Part shown: positions 1 through 12,423 of the stretch, piece by piece
How the letters are laid out: the number at the start of each line of letters is the position of its first letter
How positions within the stretch are numbered: position 1 is the stretch's first letter
NCBI RefSeq assembly: GCF_004193775.1
Contig: NC_041005.1
Span: 17,083,865 to 17,147,864, forward strand
Length of the DNA: 64,000 nt
Source: Glycine soja
Lineage: Eukaryota > Streptophyta > Magnoliopsida > Fabales > Fabaceae
Direction: 5' to 3'
Made by a program: the position numbers and the translations under genes
The notes under the pieces: generated by a model
Told to the model about the DNA's origin: nothing
Databases searched by the model: none
The model's input: the letters and a program-made list of their open reading frames with translations, nothing else

Positions 1-429
1 GAGCCTAGTCCAACAATAGGAATCTGAGGAGGAAGCTTGGATTGATTTAGTCTAACTAAGGATCGAGGTTTAGTAATTTAGGCTACAACATAGAACACAA
101 AAGCATGATTGATTAGAGAAACATCCTTATATACATCAGCTGGTTTGTTAGAAAGACCCAACATCTTTACCTACTGCTGTCAATTTTACTTGCATTTTTA
201 CTACTTTTAGCCTAGATTTAGTTTAATTATGTTCCAAATCATCCATTATCAATGTTTCTTTCAACAATGCCTTATTTCTGAATTTAACCCTGTCTAAGAC
301 TAGTTCCCTGAGTTCGATACTTGGATTCATCCGTTTTAATTTTAAATACTTGATGATCCGGTGCGCTTTCCAGCAAACCGAATTTCCCTTGAACATATTT
401 GCATAAAGAAAAAGTGGACCAAAAAGTAA
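1..429. other. Non-coding; possible remnant of another LTR element
   Basis: No gene is supported. The stretch around 300-400, with a 'ttcgatacttgg' phrase followed by 'tgatccggtgcgctt', resembles sequence seen near LTR/PBS junctions of legume Ty3-type retroelements, as far as I recall. I cannot define ends or a partner repeat. Copia element A is broken off at about 430, so this may be the sequence that replaced its 3' end. Confidence 0.3.
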
Positions 430-1456
430 CTACAGAAGAAATCCAACACCTGCCCAATCACTGTCTGTGTATCCAACAAGCTTCACATCATTATCGTTAG
501 CATAAAAAATTCCGTTGGTCAGAGTACCTTTGATATAACAAAGAATTCTCTTAACTCCTTGCAAATGACAAACATGTGATTCCTCTATGAATCTATTGAG
601 CAAACCAACTCCAAAGACTATACATGGTCTAGTCCCAGTCATATACCTTAGACTTCCAATACTCTTGTATTGAGTTGCATCCACCATTTTTTTGTCACTT
701 TCCTTTTTCAGCATCAAGTTTTCTTGAGCTGGAGTAGAAATTGGTTTTGAATTTTTCATCTTGAATTTCTTTAGAATATCACATGCTCTGGCAGATAAAA
801 ATATCATTATCCTGCTGAGTAACCTCAATGCCGGGAAAATAGGACATTAGGCCTAAATCTGTCATCTCAAAATAGTAGCCTTCCTATTTTTTACACTCAT
901 CCTTGAATTGTTGCTAGTGAAGATTATATCATCAACATAAAGACACTTAATGAGAATATCTCTAGGATCAACAAATGTGACATATAACATGTGCTCATAA
1001 GGACATATTTACACAAAATAAGAATCAATTTTCTTATACCATGCTTTTAGTGCTTGCTTTAACCTATACAAAGCCTTCTTCATTGCTCAACAAATACTTC
1101 TTCCAAAATACCATTCAGGAAAGCATATTTAACATCCATTTGATATATCTTCCAATTATTTTGTGTCAAAAGAGAGATAATAATGTGAATTGTATATAAT
1201 CTTGCAATGTGAGCAAATACTTGAAATAATCAATACTTGGCTTTTGCTTATATCCTTTTGCAACCAGCCTTGCTTTGAAGCAATTAATTTCTCCATTGGG
1301 ATTGTACTTTATCTTGTGCACCCACTTCACTCCAATAGGCCTTTTATTTGCTGGCAAATTTGTCAACTCCCATGTATCATTCTTCTTTATTGCATGAATT
1401 TCATCATCCATGGGTTTTATCCAATTCTCATCACTTAAGACTTCTTCAAATTCCAA
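430..1456 (-). pseudogene. Copia reverse transcriptase and RNase H fragment (element A)
   Basis: In the intact family this part of pol copies the element's RNA into DNA. The segment 1456-1166 encodes the usual start of copia RT, with a 'DTWEL' motif, 'KWVHKIKYNPNGE' and '[11 protein letters not shown]'. A YVDD catalytic box is readable at 939-928 in another frame. The segment 828-430 holds the RT/RNase H connection ('TRPCIVFGVGLLNRF') and the first RNase H motif 'GYTDSDWAG', then stops. Frameshifts separate these pieces and the catalytic end of RNase H is missing. The family assignment is secure; the subfamily is not determined. Confidence 0.85.
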
Positions 1457-1559
1457 TGGCTTACAATCTACAAATAAAGCAAAATTGATAACTCCTCGTT
1501 GGATGGGTCGTTATCATTAAACATGACACAATCTTATTATTTAGTTGGTAGTTGAGGAT

Positions 1560-2700
1560 TCTTCTATGGCCTCCTAGATGACTTTAGTTCATCGGGGGTT
1601 GGATCTAATTGTCTTTCATTTTCTTCACAGTTGTCAAAAATCACCATTGGCTCCTTCTGGGATTTTGTAGACCAATCCTACATGTCTTTCTCATCAAATG
1701 TCACATCTCGGCCAATAATTAGTTTCTTTATGTCTAGATTGTAAAGTTTGTATGCCTTTGAATCTATGTTGTAACCAATGAAAATACACCTTTCACCTTT
1801 GTCATCCAATTTCTGCCTGAGCTAGTTTGGAACATGTGCATAGGCTATGCACCCAAAAACTCTGAGGTGCCTAATCGATGGTCTCCTTCCACTCCAAGCT
1901 TCTTCTAGTGTCTTATCACGAACACTCTTTGTTGGGCACCTGTTTAAAATATAGACAGTAGTGGCAATTGCTTATGCCTAAATTTCTTTAGGCATTTGCT
2001 TGGCCTTTAGCATGCATCTCACCATGTATATGATTGTTTTTTTCTTCCTTTCAGCAACTTCATTCTGTTGAGCCATGTATTTGGTTGCTAGTTGATGTTG
2101 AATTCCATGTTACTCAAAGAAATTTCTACAGGCGAGGTATTCTTGGCCTTTATCTGTTTTGAGTATTTTGATTTTGCATCCACTCTATTTCTCTGCAAGT
2201 GCCTTGAACATCTTGAAGGCATCATAAGCTTCTGACTTTTGCTTCAAGAAATACACCCAAGTCTTCCTACCAAAATCATCAATAAACGTGATAAAATAGT
2301 TGCTACCACCATGTGTTGGTATTCGAGCATAGATATGAATGAACTATCTTCAACAACTTTCTCACCTTCTAAGACTTTCTGGTTGGAAAAGATTCTCTGT
2401 GCTTCTTTCCAATTTCACATCTCTCACATACTCCATTGGGAATATTCACAATAGGTAAACCCAGAAACAATTTCTTTTCTTGACAAATAGTTTAATTAAG
2501 AAAAGTGAAAGTTTCCAAAATGCATATGCCACAACCAATCATCATTTGGAATCACAAAACTCAGGCATGACAATTCTTCATGGTGAATTATCAAAAGGAA
2601 TAGGTGATTAGGAGTCATTTTTACCTTATCAACGAATCTTCCATTTTTGTCAATCAACGTGCAATAGCCATGATGAATCTGCATGTCTTACCCTTTCTTT
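1560..2700 (-). pseudogene. Copia integrase region (element A), broken
   Basis: Minus-strand sequence between gag and RT corresponds to the gag-pre-integrase and integrase part of copia pol. The segment 2684-2496 reads as the pre-integrase region with a 'DDWLWHMHFGNFHF' stretch, a degraded version of the usual HHCC zinc-binding start. The remainder up to about 1560 is scattered over frames with stops. I assign it mainly from its position and from short matches in several frames, so domain borders are approximate. Confidence 0.65.
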
Positions 2701-2989
2701 GATGGTTGTCTCATACTCAACAAATTATGATGAAGACCAGGAACATAGAAAACATCAAAGATAAAATTTTGAGAACCATCCTTGAATCTGATAGTAATTT
2801 GGCCTTTCCCCATAATAGGAATATTTGCATTATTTTCAAATCTCACGATAGATTTTACTATTTCATCTAAAGCAGAAAATAACTTTTTTCTTCCACATAC
2901 ATATGATTGCTACACCTAGTATCAAAATTCCAAATATTTTCATCCTCAGAAAAAGTATCACTGGCTAAAAATAAACTTTGTTGCCTATT

Positions 2990-3954
2990 AGAATTCTAAC
3001 CAACATTTTGACTTTTCACAACATTTACTTGTTTGAATCTGCAGTCTGCAACTCTATGCCTAAACTTTCCACAATAATAGCAATTAAAATTTGTCTGACC
3101 TTGGTAATTGTTACCTCTGCCTCTTCCTTGGTTAGCACTACCAAAAGTATCTCCACCTCTTCCTCGGCCAAATGACCCTAAATTGTTGTTTCTACCTTGA
3201 TTGATATTTCCCCATTCATCTACCTCTATAATTTCCTTGGCCTCTACCTTTGAAAATTTCCTCTTCCTCCATTGTTGAAGTTATCTCGACCTCTATTTTC
3301 GACACTTTGACTAGTTTCCACAACATTATTAAGATTCACCTGACTCTTCTATGCTTCTTCACATACTTTGCTTATCTTCTCCAAGATTCTACTCACATTA
3401 CTTTCAATGCTTTCCTACAACTCTGCTATGGTCATGGTGTCTATGTCATGGGACTCAATTATCATAGTCACCACATGATCAAACTTCATCTACATTGTAG
3501 AGTTTTGTCCACCACCTTGTTGTCTAGGATGTCTTCTCCACACACCTTCATATTGCTGACAAGGTTTGTAATACATCAAAAATATATTGTTCCACAAATT
3601 CATAATTGGAAATTTCATACCTTTCATATTCCCTTCGCAGAGATTGAAACTTAGATTTATGGGCCTTCTCAGCACCTTTGTAAGACAACTTCAAAATATC
3701 CCACACTTCCTTATCAGTTTTGGCATTTACGATTTTGCTGAAAATGGAATAGTCAACTCCTTGTTGAATCTTTGACAACGCCAACTGATCTCTCCTTCTA
3801 GCGGTATCATCACTCTTTCCGCTAATACCATCTTAACAAAGCTTCAAATATTGTGAGCTCTCAAATGTGTAGTCATCAAAGTTTCCCAATAAGAAAAATC
3901 TAGCTTCCCCTCTAGTTTGAGACCGAACGACACAATGTTGTAATTGGTGTCCAT
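2990..3954 (-). pseudogene. Copia gag remnant with CCHC zinc knuckle (element A)
   Basis: Gag packages the element's RNA. The likely start codon is at 3954, about 107 nt downstream of the primer-binding site, and opens with MDTNYNIVSF. A stop interrupts the frame after about 40 codons. The segment 3784-3548 continues the typical copia gag (UBN2-like) core with 'DKEVWDILKLSYKG' and 'LQSLRREYERYE'-like text. Near 3085-3040 a complete zinc knuckle CYYCGKFRHRVADC (C-X2-C-X4-H-X4-C) is readable. Stops and frame changes make it a pseudogene. Confidence 0.75.
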
Positions 3955-4060
3955 CTCTCTCTCAAGTGTATAAAATCTATTTTTTTTTACATGGTAAGAA
4001 CACTCTTGTTGCTCACATTCTTTTTTTTTTTTACTGACACTACTAGTACCAAGCTCTTAA

Positions 4061-4072
4061 GCTATGATACCA
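4061..4072 (-). other. Primer-binding site of element A
   Basis: The minus strand reads TGGTATCATAGC next to the LTR border. This is one base off the TGGTATCAGAGC used by many plant copia elements to pair with initiator tRNA-Met. It fixes the orientation of element A as minus. Confidence 0.7.
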
Positions 4073-4074
4073 AC

Positions 4075-4438
4075 TGTTACCAATGGGATAAATTAAATTC
4101 ACAGACACACACCTCACTTAGCAACAGAAGAAATAATGAGAGAGAAGAACCTTTTGCACACTAACTCACGTACTCATTGGAGAATGAGAAATGGATTATT
4201 CACTCTATTTCATTCATTCTATTTCACACACAAACTGCTACAGTGGTGGTCTTTTATAGGCAAAACAAAACATTAAAATATAATAAACTTAGCGCCTAAG
4301 AATACCAATTACTGAAGTAAAGGAGTTGCAACACAATAATCTTTGAATTCAATTGATAGTTTCTTCATACTTCTTAATTCTTCTAGTAGGCGGTGCAGTA
4401 AAACTCCAGCTTGATTTAATTAATTTTTTTAACCGGCA
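4075..4438 (-). repeat. 5' LTR of copia element A
   Basis: The LTR ends (minus strand) in ...GGTAACA at 4075, next to the primer-binding site. A TATA box (minus TATAAAAG) lies at about 4252-4259. The outer border is uncertain: 4438 is chosen because the minus strand starts with TG there, but no second LTR is in the window to confirm it. Confidence 0.5.
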
Positions 4439-7394
4439 TTATGCACAATTAAAGCATGAGGGTCAATGATGATAGTTGGTAGAACCAAAGAAATATCAAT
4501 TCCTGTTTGTATTTTTTTCCCACATTGATGATTTTTTAGCTTACATGCTTCTCTTTTAACATTAAAGCATGTCATCATGGACTCCTGAACTTCAATATCG
4601 ATTGCTATACTAGTGAATAATGGCTACGTATTAGAAAGTTTGTCATAAAATATGAATGCATAGAAAAAGGTCAATAGACCTTGGTATTTTAAAATATAAT
4701 TTGTAAAGTTTTTAATTTTTTTTGAAACATAAAGTTTTATTATTTAAGTAAAGGAAATCGCATAACACCAATCTAATTTGCACAGTTTCACTCAGCATCA
4801 TAGTTGAGTTAGTTGACCTTGTTTATAACGCTTACATGAATCTATTAGCTTTTTTCAAAGTAAAAATCAATGGTTACAAACAAGTAATACAAAGACTCAG
4901 GATATCAAGGAGAAATAAGACAAAGCCGTATGAACAAAAGGCCAATTGGGCCGTCAAAAACCATTATATTTTTGTTGTAAAAAGGGAGTTGCTATTGATT
5001 CCTATAACTTTTGTTATTGGCCTTTACCACTTGATGAAAAGTCTCTTCTACCCTCCAATTCAAATTCTTCCTCGCTCCCTCTTCTTCCTTCCTTCTACCC
5101 GTGCCCCCCCTCCTTTCCTAGCACCCCCCCACCTTCTCTTCCCTTCCTTTGCACACAAACCCCGACCCTTCTTCTTCCCAACTCTTATAATTCCCTTCTA
5201 ACCCCTTCCTAACCCTCCTTTTTCCCTTCCCTTCCCAACCCTTCTTCCTCTACCCACACCTAAACCTTCTCCCTCTCCTTCCCAACTCATGTCACTAGGT
5301 GGTGGGTTTTTCCCCCGTTATTCGTCGTTTGATGCAATCATGATTATATTGTAAGGAAAGCTAAATAACAATTTATATTTGATGCTGTTAGGAGCTATGC
5401 AGAGCTTGCTAGATTTAAGAGCTGTGTCAAAGGACACGAGTCATCATCGGTTTATACAACAAACTTGCCAACTGTTGCAGGAGGTCTTAGTAGCTGGGTG
5501 CAACTCATACACATAGAGACAACGAAAGATGATTGCCAAGGATGATGACAAAAAGGGTTACAGAGGCAGTTGACTATTGTATTACTATCATTATTTGGTG
5601 TCCTCATCAAGAGTCATATTATTTTTACAGATCGTCCTTGAGTTGGTTATCTTGTAACAAAGAATTATAGAAATTAAACAAAAGATGAAGGTTGAAGTGT
5701 TGAAATTTGCACAAAGGAATTTAAAACAAATATATCAATGGCGTAAACAAGGACAAGATGATTGAAATAAGAAAATAAATAGATAAAATGGAATAGACAT
5801 GAAATAGAAAAGAAGGCGCCACACTCTAGGAGAGTGATAAACCAAACAAGGAATTGTCACAAAAGTATGAAAAACTTTGATAAGATTCAAAAAGGAGGTT
5901 CTAATCCAAGAACAAAAAAGAGAAGTCAATGCTCTACTTATACTCACAATGGAGTAAACCTCAAATATTATTCAACTCTCCAAATGAAAGAGATTACATC
6001 TCTATTTATAGAGTTTAGTACAAGATGTTGGTCACACAAGGAAGCTAACCCTAATTTTAAGAAACAAAAGCAAAAGTTCCAAACAAACTTAAGGCCTAAA
6101 CTATAATTTAAATTAAACGGAAAAGAAATTGATATTTCCACTCCCTTATTTACTTGTACACTTTCCTTTCCCCCCAAAATTACCCTTGTAAACATGCACT
6201 TCCTTTAATCTCTTTTTCATTTCCGTTGTGCACGAAAAAATGCACTCCCCTTATCTGTGAATTTTCAATTGCATCATGACTCCAATGGTTATTTATCTAA
6301 AACAATTGATATCAGGTTTCCAGCTTTTGTAACAAATTTGACAAACAAAAGATAATCTGCATTTAATTGGTGTTTCTCTCTTTCGAACAAAAAAGTTACT
6401 TTGGTTGGGAGGTTTATTTTGTTTTTTTTATCTATGTTGGTTTGTAGTTGGGGGGGGGGGTTATTATGCAATGTTTTTGTTTTCGATCGATTGTGGTGGG
6501 TGGGTGGGTGTGGGTTATTATCTATATATGTTGGATTCATTTGCTGTATAATATAGTATAAGTACTTTTATTCTAGAAGCGCAAACGTCGTTCCTAGTAG
6601 TAGTTATATTTCTGTAACAATGAGATTTTATATTTATTTAGTTTGTTTCACAATACATATTAAATTTGACAGATTGATCTCTCTTTTTGACTTTGTATAA
6701 GACCATAGATTAATCTCATATGCACCTTCATGAATTTTCAAATAAGCTATTAATTGTTATGTTTGGTAAACAATATTTATGCGTGAGGTAAAAAAACAAA
6801 CAAGAAAAGTTAAAGGAAGATTTTCCCCATTGACCTCTATGCTTGCCTCGGTGGTACACATGAGATTTTAGAAGAATCAACAATGCTAATCCTTTGGAGG
6901 ACATTAAAAGTATGAATTTTTTTTCAAAAAAGTTACACACTAATTTATATTCCAAGGGGAGTAATGGAGCGTATTGAGGGAAAAGGCAACATTATCTTGT
7001 TTTGTTTCTGTCTATTACATTCATGTTTAGTCTTCAGACCAAATGTTTAGCAGTGAGCAATTTAAGATTTTTAAGAGACCAATCACATACAAAATAATTG
7101 CAAAACAATTACAAAAACGTGCATGAACAGGCAAAGAAACTCAAGCAACACCATGATGCAGTAATAGCAAAGGGAGTAATACAGTGAACGTGTAATTGGG
7201 GTTTGGGGGAGTGTATCCTCCTCACTAGGGTAATTTAGGGTTTAAAAAAGAAAAGGGGAGTGTCTAAGAAAATAAAGGAAGTGAAAATAATAATTACCAA
7301 GAAATTAATTTAGAATTAAAACTTTGACACCTAATTAGTATCAAGCCAACCCATTTATTTCAATTAAAATCAATATATAGACACTTAAATAAAA
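4439..7394. other. Intergenic DNA, no gene supported
   Basis: Short ORFs only, none with recognisable content. The stretch 5040-5290 is strongly pyrimidine-biased on the plus strand, with many C runs. At about 6000-6015 there is a TATA-like 'CTATAAATAGAG' on the minus strand followed by a leader-like stretch, as in retroelement LTRs, but no partner repeat is visible. A G10 run and TGGG repeats occur at 6450-6510. Confidence 0.5.
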
Positions 7395-7740
7395 TTAAGA
7401 AAAAATTAGGTTGTAAGCCCATGTTGGTACATTAATAATTAGGTTGGGACTTTCTTCCACTTGAATCAAGTGCACCATCTTGAGCTCTTTTCTCTCACTT
7501 TGGCCTTGAGATTGTAGTCCGATGATTGCTTCTAAATGCTTCTGGGGTTTCTTTACTTTTCCCCTCATAGGTATTTCAAGCCCAAGCTCATCCTCTTTAC
7601 CTTTTTTCTCCTTAGATTCTTTTGGCTTTGATTGAGGGATTCTTCCTCTTAGGTCTTCCTTCTCTTCTTGGAGGTTTTCCTTGGTCTCTATCATTTTCTC
7701 CTTCTTTAGGGATATTCATCCTCGAATTTAAGCCTTCAAT
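7395..7740 (-). pseudogene. Possible 3' end of Ty3/gypsy pol
   Basis: Minus-strand ORF of 99 codons (7694-7395), very rich in Lys and Glu, with 'EIPMRGKVKKPQKHLEAI' and 'MVHLIQVEE' near its end. This resembles the hydrophilic tail ('GPMTR...'-type) that closes pol in several legume Ty3 elements. The upstream bases to 7740 read in a similar style. There is no catalytic domain, so the assignment rests on resemblance alone. The CACTA terminus begins immediately to the right, which suggests the transposon inserted here. Confidence 0.3.
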
Positions 7741-7753
7741 CACTACTACAAAA
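7741..7753 (+). repeat. CACTA left terminal inverted repeat
   Basis: CACTACTACAAAA is the canonical terminal sequence of plant CACTA elements. The adjacent bases (AGCAGCTTTCTACG) lead directly into the subterminal repeat array. Confidence 0.85.
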
Positions 7754-7904
7754 GCAGCTTTCTACGTCAGGAATTCTACGACGGTTTCACAGAACCGTCA
7801 TAGAAGGTGAAGCGGTGGCATGTTCGTAATTAAGGGCATGAGAACGACGACGTTTGCCACTACCTGTCGTAGACATGCAGCCATTGTGGCAATTCGTATT
7901 TAGG

Positions 7905-8535
7905 TGGGTAACTTACAAAGACGGTTTTTTTTTGGGAAAAACAGTCTTTGTATCGTTAATGGTAGCATGTGCCAAACACATGAGTGGGCCGACGAGTATA
8001 CAAAGGCGGTGCTCTGGTGAGACCGTCTTTGTTTTTGTTAGTACTTTCACGTGGCAACCACGTGATTTGAGGATTTAAAATACAAAGACGATCTTATCCG
8101 GGTACCCGTCTTTGGATTGTTGGAGGTTTCACGTGTAGGCCATGTGATCGGAGGCGTTAAAATACAAAGACGGTCTTTACCCAACACCCGTCTTTGGATT
8201 GTTGGTGGTTTCACGTGTAGGCCACGTGATTGGAGGCGTTAAAATACAAAGATGGTCTTAACCTTACACCCGTCTTTGTATTGTTAAAGTAGAAACATGT
8301 CATTATCTTCGTCATTTAGATACAAAGGCGGTCTTGCCCCAACACCCGTCTTCGTATTGTTGGTGGTTACACGTGGAGGCCATGTGATTTAATGCGTTAA
8401 CATACAAAGACGGGTTTATTCGAAGAGCCATCGTTGTATGTTTTGTACAGACACGTGGCGGGCCCCTGATTTTCGATGTTGTTGTCATTCAAAGACGGTC
8501 TTTGCTAGGACCCGTCGTTGTATCCGAAATTGTAT
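7905..8535 (+). repeat. CACTA subterminal inverted-repeat array
   Basis: About eight units at roughly 80-bp intervals. Each has a left arm like ACAAAGACGGTCTT, a short spacer, and a right arm like ACCCGTCTTTGTATTGTT that can pair with it. Units begin near 7915, 8000, 8083, 8164, 8246, 8321, 8403 and 8489. Between them lies a recurring TTCACGTGTAGGCCACGTGAT-like palindrome. Subterminal repeats of this kind are the binding sites of the TNPA-type protein in characterised CACTA elements. Confidence 0.8.
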
Positions 8536-8539
8536 CACG

Positions 8540-11500
8540 TTGTCGGCACGTGCTTATTACTTTCTCTTACTTTGGCGCGCCGTATCACTTCTTTGCTCGA
8601 AATTTCGACTCAATTACTCTTACTTTGGCGCCCTAGCTAGGTACACAGACCATCGTCTCCGACAAAGAGAATCGTCTCCGACAAACACCATCTCGTGTCC
8701 GTTGCATCTTGTTCCGTTTTCAGCCGCCGTCGACAAAGGTAAGGCTGCATTTAGGTCTTCTTTGTTTATCCCTTCATTTGCATGTCTTATATTCCTTCAT
8801 TCATTTGACGATTCTGCTTCATTGTCGTCTCAGGCCGTTAGTTCTTCTTGGTGGTCTACATTGTAGTGTTTACCGTTTGTAAGTTGGTTCCGTAAGGTAA
8901 GATACATTGTGTGTTTTGTGAGAGAAAGTCTGATTTTTGTTTAGCTTCTTATGTAATCTGAAGCTGTTAAATGTAATTTTTTTTTTTGCATTTCAGTGGG
9001 GTTTATGTGGGGCTCGTTGATGAAGCTGACTTGCGGGCAGTGAGTGAACGACCTTTAGGAACAACCTCCTACCATGCTTCATTAGTGGTGTCATCCTGTG
9101 CCAGATTATCACTTTCATTGAGCATTGTTTGGTCTAAGTTAGTACACTGAACTTGATGAAACCCCTAATGTTTAATTTGAGCTTTTGATTTATTGTCTTT
9201 ATCCTTACTTGTCTTTGTAATTGAATAAGTTGGAGAATAAATTATATATAAGTATCTTCTTTGTAAAAGTTTTATTTGAATTACATAAGTAAATTCATTT
9301 ATTTTAAAATGGGCCTTATGATGAAAGATTTTGGTAGTTTCAGTAGTTTGTATGAAATGTTATGAGTACTGATGGAAAGAGTTGAATGTAATTCCTTAAT
9401 TATATCTGATTTTGTTGTTTTCCAATTAAAATAGGCTATGTTAATTTTTTTAGTTGCCTAGGATGAAAGGAGATGTAACACATGCATCCATGCTCATCAT
9501 ATTATTCATAGTGTGGGTAGTAGTAGGGATTGTGCCAACTTTTGTTGTCTTTCAATTCATTTTTTATGCATTATTCATGGCGGGGGTATAAGCAAAAATA
9601 GAATGAAGGATAAGGCCAAATGTTGTGAGGAAAGCAACTTCCCACGGCACTCTCCATTCATTGACAGTACTACACTAGTCTTTATCTTTGTGTCTAAAAT
9701 AACGCTCTTTTTTTGGCACCTAACCCAAAGTAAGAAAAGGGTTTTAACTACAATTCATTAGCCACAGTGTATAACTGTGAAACTAGTAATTAGTAATAGT
9801 GAATAAGTACCAGTGGTTTTATTTTAAAAAAAAGTTCTAGTGGTTTATATATGTTAAACCATAGTAACTAACTACTAGGGATTTTATTTTCAGTTTTTCA
9901 CTATTACTAATGAATGAAACCAACCTCATTAATTAATTGTTTTCCCCTATACCTTATCCTCTCTCTCTCTACATTTGATGAAATTAGTCTTCAATACGTC
10001 TCAATCTGGCTGCCTTTCCCTCTCTCTTAGAACTTAGGTTATCTCAAAGACAGTCTAATAATTGATAGTTATGATCGGTGGGGTGAAGAAGCAGCAAATA
10101 ATGTTGTCTAGCTTGGGGTTCTGTTTCTTTGGTGTTCTCCTTTTTAATTCCGGTTGTTTCTTTTGTTTAGTGTAGAGATGGTAAAGCTTGTTGTACCAGA
10201 ACTCAATCATCTTTTAGAAAATTTGAGATCTATAATTAACTTAGCTCCTTTTTAATCTCCTTTTTAATGTTGCGATTGGTGTTTATGCATTTGCATTGAA
10301 TATTGATTTGACTTTGTTACCCCATATTGATTTGACTTTGTTACCCGATATAACAGTAACCAAGAAGTATGCTTTCCTTCAATTAATTTTTTGGTTTGAC
10401 ACATTAATAAAGCTTATTTCATTTGTATGTGTGGCTGTTGAATGTTGATTACAAAGTTGTCTGTTGATGTTCACATGGTTGTAATATTAATGTTGTTTTT
10501 AGATTTCAATTTTGTTTATTTGAAATTGCTTTGTTTTGCTTGTGTGTGGCGCAAATGCCGCAGGATCGAAGTAACCATATAAAATATCATTGTCCATCCC
10601 TAATAAAATGTAATGTAAGTAGTTTTGATGAGATCTTGTAGAACCAAAATCAGCACATGGTTACAAGCCAAAACACCATTTTTTTGTTAGGCCGAACTAC
10701 TTCTTCTAGTGCTCCATTAATTAGGAGTTTGGTTCCTAAAAGGTGCAGACACACCTACAGGCTACCCCTGCAAGCCACATGATAGTAGAACATTCATGAG
10801 TTTCTCTACACTGGGTTATAGCTGAAGCTGCAAATGTCACAAACATAATGAATGCTGCTGTGACCCCAACTTTTGTGGCTAGATCCCATGCATCAATTTT
10901 TTGTTTTTCAACTGCAAAAGTTATTTATATTAAAACATAAAGAGTACCAGGGGTACTACATAAACACCCATGAGTGAAGATCTCCTGAAAATGATAACAG
11001 AAATACAACAACCCAACAAAAATAGCAACAAACCCAACCCTACAAACCAACTCTAATTAAAAGCTATATAACACACTTTGTCAAAGTCAACATCGTTGAA
11101 GACTTCATCTATAGCAGCTTCATCTCCCATCTGGTGTTCAGTTATTGCTTCTCTAAGTTCATCTGTTGTTATGTAACTATCCCAAATGGAAACAACATTT
11201 CAGTTAAGCAAGAATGCAATAAGATTGACAACAAAAAAACAGATGAAAATCTAGTTTTTTACGTATGGAGCAGACCAATTTTGGCTTCCTTTGAAGTTCA
11301 GTATTACTTGCCAACTAGTGATTCTGATTTTTTTTTTGTTGCTAAACTCATTACTTGACCTAACTGTATGTACTACGATTAAGCAGTGTATATAAGGAGG
11401 ATCAATTTAGTGAACTGAAGACTGACCCCTTGTCAGCCTTGAACAAACTCTCTTCCTTTTCCACTTTATACTGATCCATACTGGCAGCAATGAATTCAAA

Positions 11501-12423
11501 CTATTCAATACTCCTAGTGTTGTCAATATCAGCCTCAAAATACACGTGAAGAACGAAAAGTATGTACTATAATTTAATTTAATTTAATCTTGCTTAACAA
11601 AGAGAGAAAGGGATTGGATATTTATTTTCCATGTTAAGAAAAAAATATACATTCAATTAGTGAAAGTATATTTTGTTATCCGCCTCCTTATATTAGTTTT
11701 ACCAATCAAGTGTAACCCGATTTTTATCCCAAAATGTCCGCCTACTCAACCAAAACTAATTACACTAGTTTAGTTTACATTTTGCGTGGACACATCAGAT
11801 TCCATTTTTATGCTCAGATAAAATTTTGACGGACCTTCCTTCAGAGCAAGCTTCTTCATCTGGTTCATTGTTGTAAACCATTTCATCCTAATTAAAACAA
11901 CACTGTGTGGAAGCTTGTTTGATGCTTTAGCACCTTTGCATATAATGCTTTTCCCACTTGAGTTTGGATAATCTCCCTGTTATTGTGTACTTGTTCATCT
12001 TCTACACTTGTACCAGCACTAACATTGTAATTGTTATACTTTTTTTTGGGGGCATTTCTACATGTGACTAAATGGCTGCCTACATTGAAACCATGTCCCT
12101 TCTTCCTATCTTTTGTTATACTGTTGATAAGGAAGCTTTTGTGCTCCCCTGTTACTCTTGGGAATGTGGTAGTGGTGGACTTTTTTCCTGACTGATCTCA
12201 TGCTCGATGTCGTTCCACACCCCTGTCTGAATTGGAGACTTTTAGAATTCTAAGAGTTCTTTACTCCCAAATAATTGTCAAGATCTTAAGTTCATTGGAT
12301 ACCAATTTCTACACTTAACTGGTTCCTTTGAGGTACTCCTACATTTTTAGGAAAAAAACACATGCGAGATTTCTCCAAATTAATTTGAGGTACTCCTACA
12401 CTTCATAATATTTTTAATCAGCA
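8540..12423. other. Interior of the CACTA element, no gene supported
   Basis: GC-richer sequence at 8560-8870 may be the promoter and leader of a transposon gene, since it directly follows the subterminal array and contains GCGCGCC and several CTCCGACAAA repeats. A splice-donor-like AAGGTAAGG occurs near 8740 and 8895. No coding exon can be assigned. The rest is AT-rich with long T tracts (9830, 11330), and I recognise nothing in it. Confidence 0.45.

Larger units (their letters stand above)
430..4438 (-). mobile_element. Ty1/copia retrotransposon A, 3'-truncated and decayed
   Basis: On the minus strand the order is LTR (4438-4075), primer-binding site (4072-4061), gag, zinc knuckle, integrase region, reverse transcriptase and RNase H. 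Integrase before RT is diagnostic of Ty1/copia. The RNase H reading stops abruptly at about 430 and no second LTR is visible to the left, so the 3' end is lost. Many stops and frameshifts break the polyprotein, so the copy cannot act on its own. Confidence 0.85.

Noticed and set aside
3250..3654. 134-codon plus-strand ORF
   Set aside because: It overlaps gag of copia element A, which is on the other strand and has a zinc knuckle and UBN2-like text.
4836..5212. Two overlapping proline-rich ORFs
   Set aside because: They come from a C/T-rich tract that is open in several frames; composition artefact.
8438..8866. 142-codon plus-strand ORF after the CACTA subterminal repeats
   Set aside because: It starts within the hairpin repeats, and its translation is a repetitive, Cys/Ser-rich product with no recognisable domain; more likely promoter and leader sequence.
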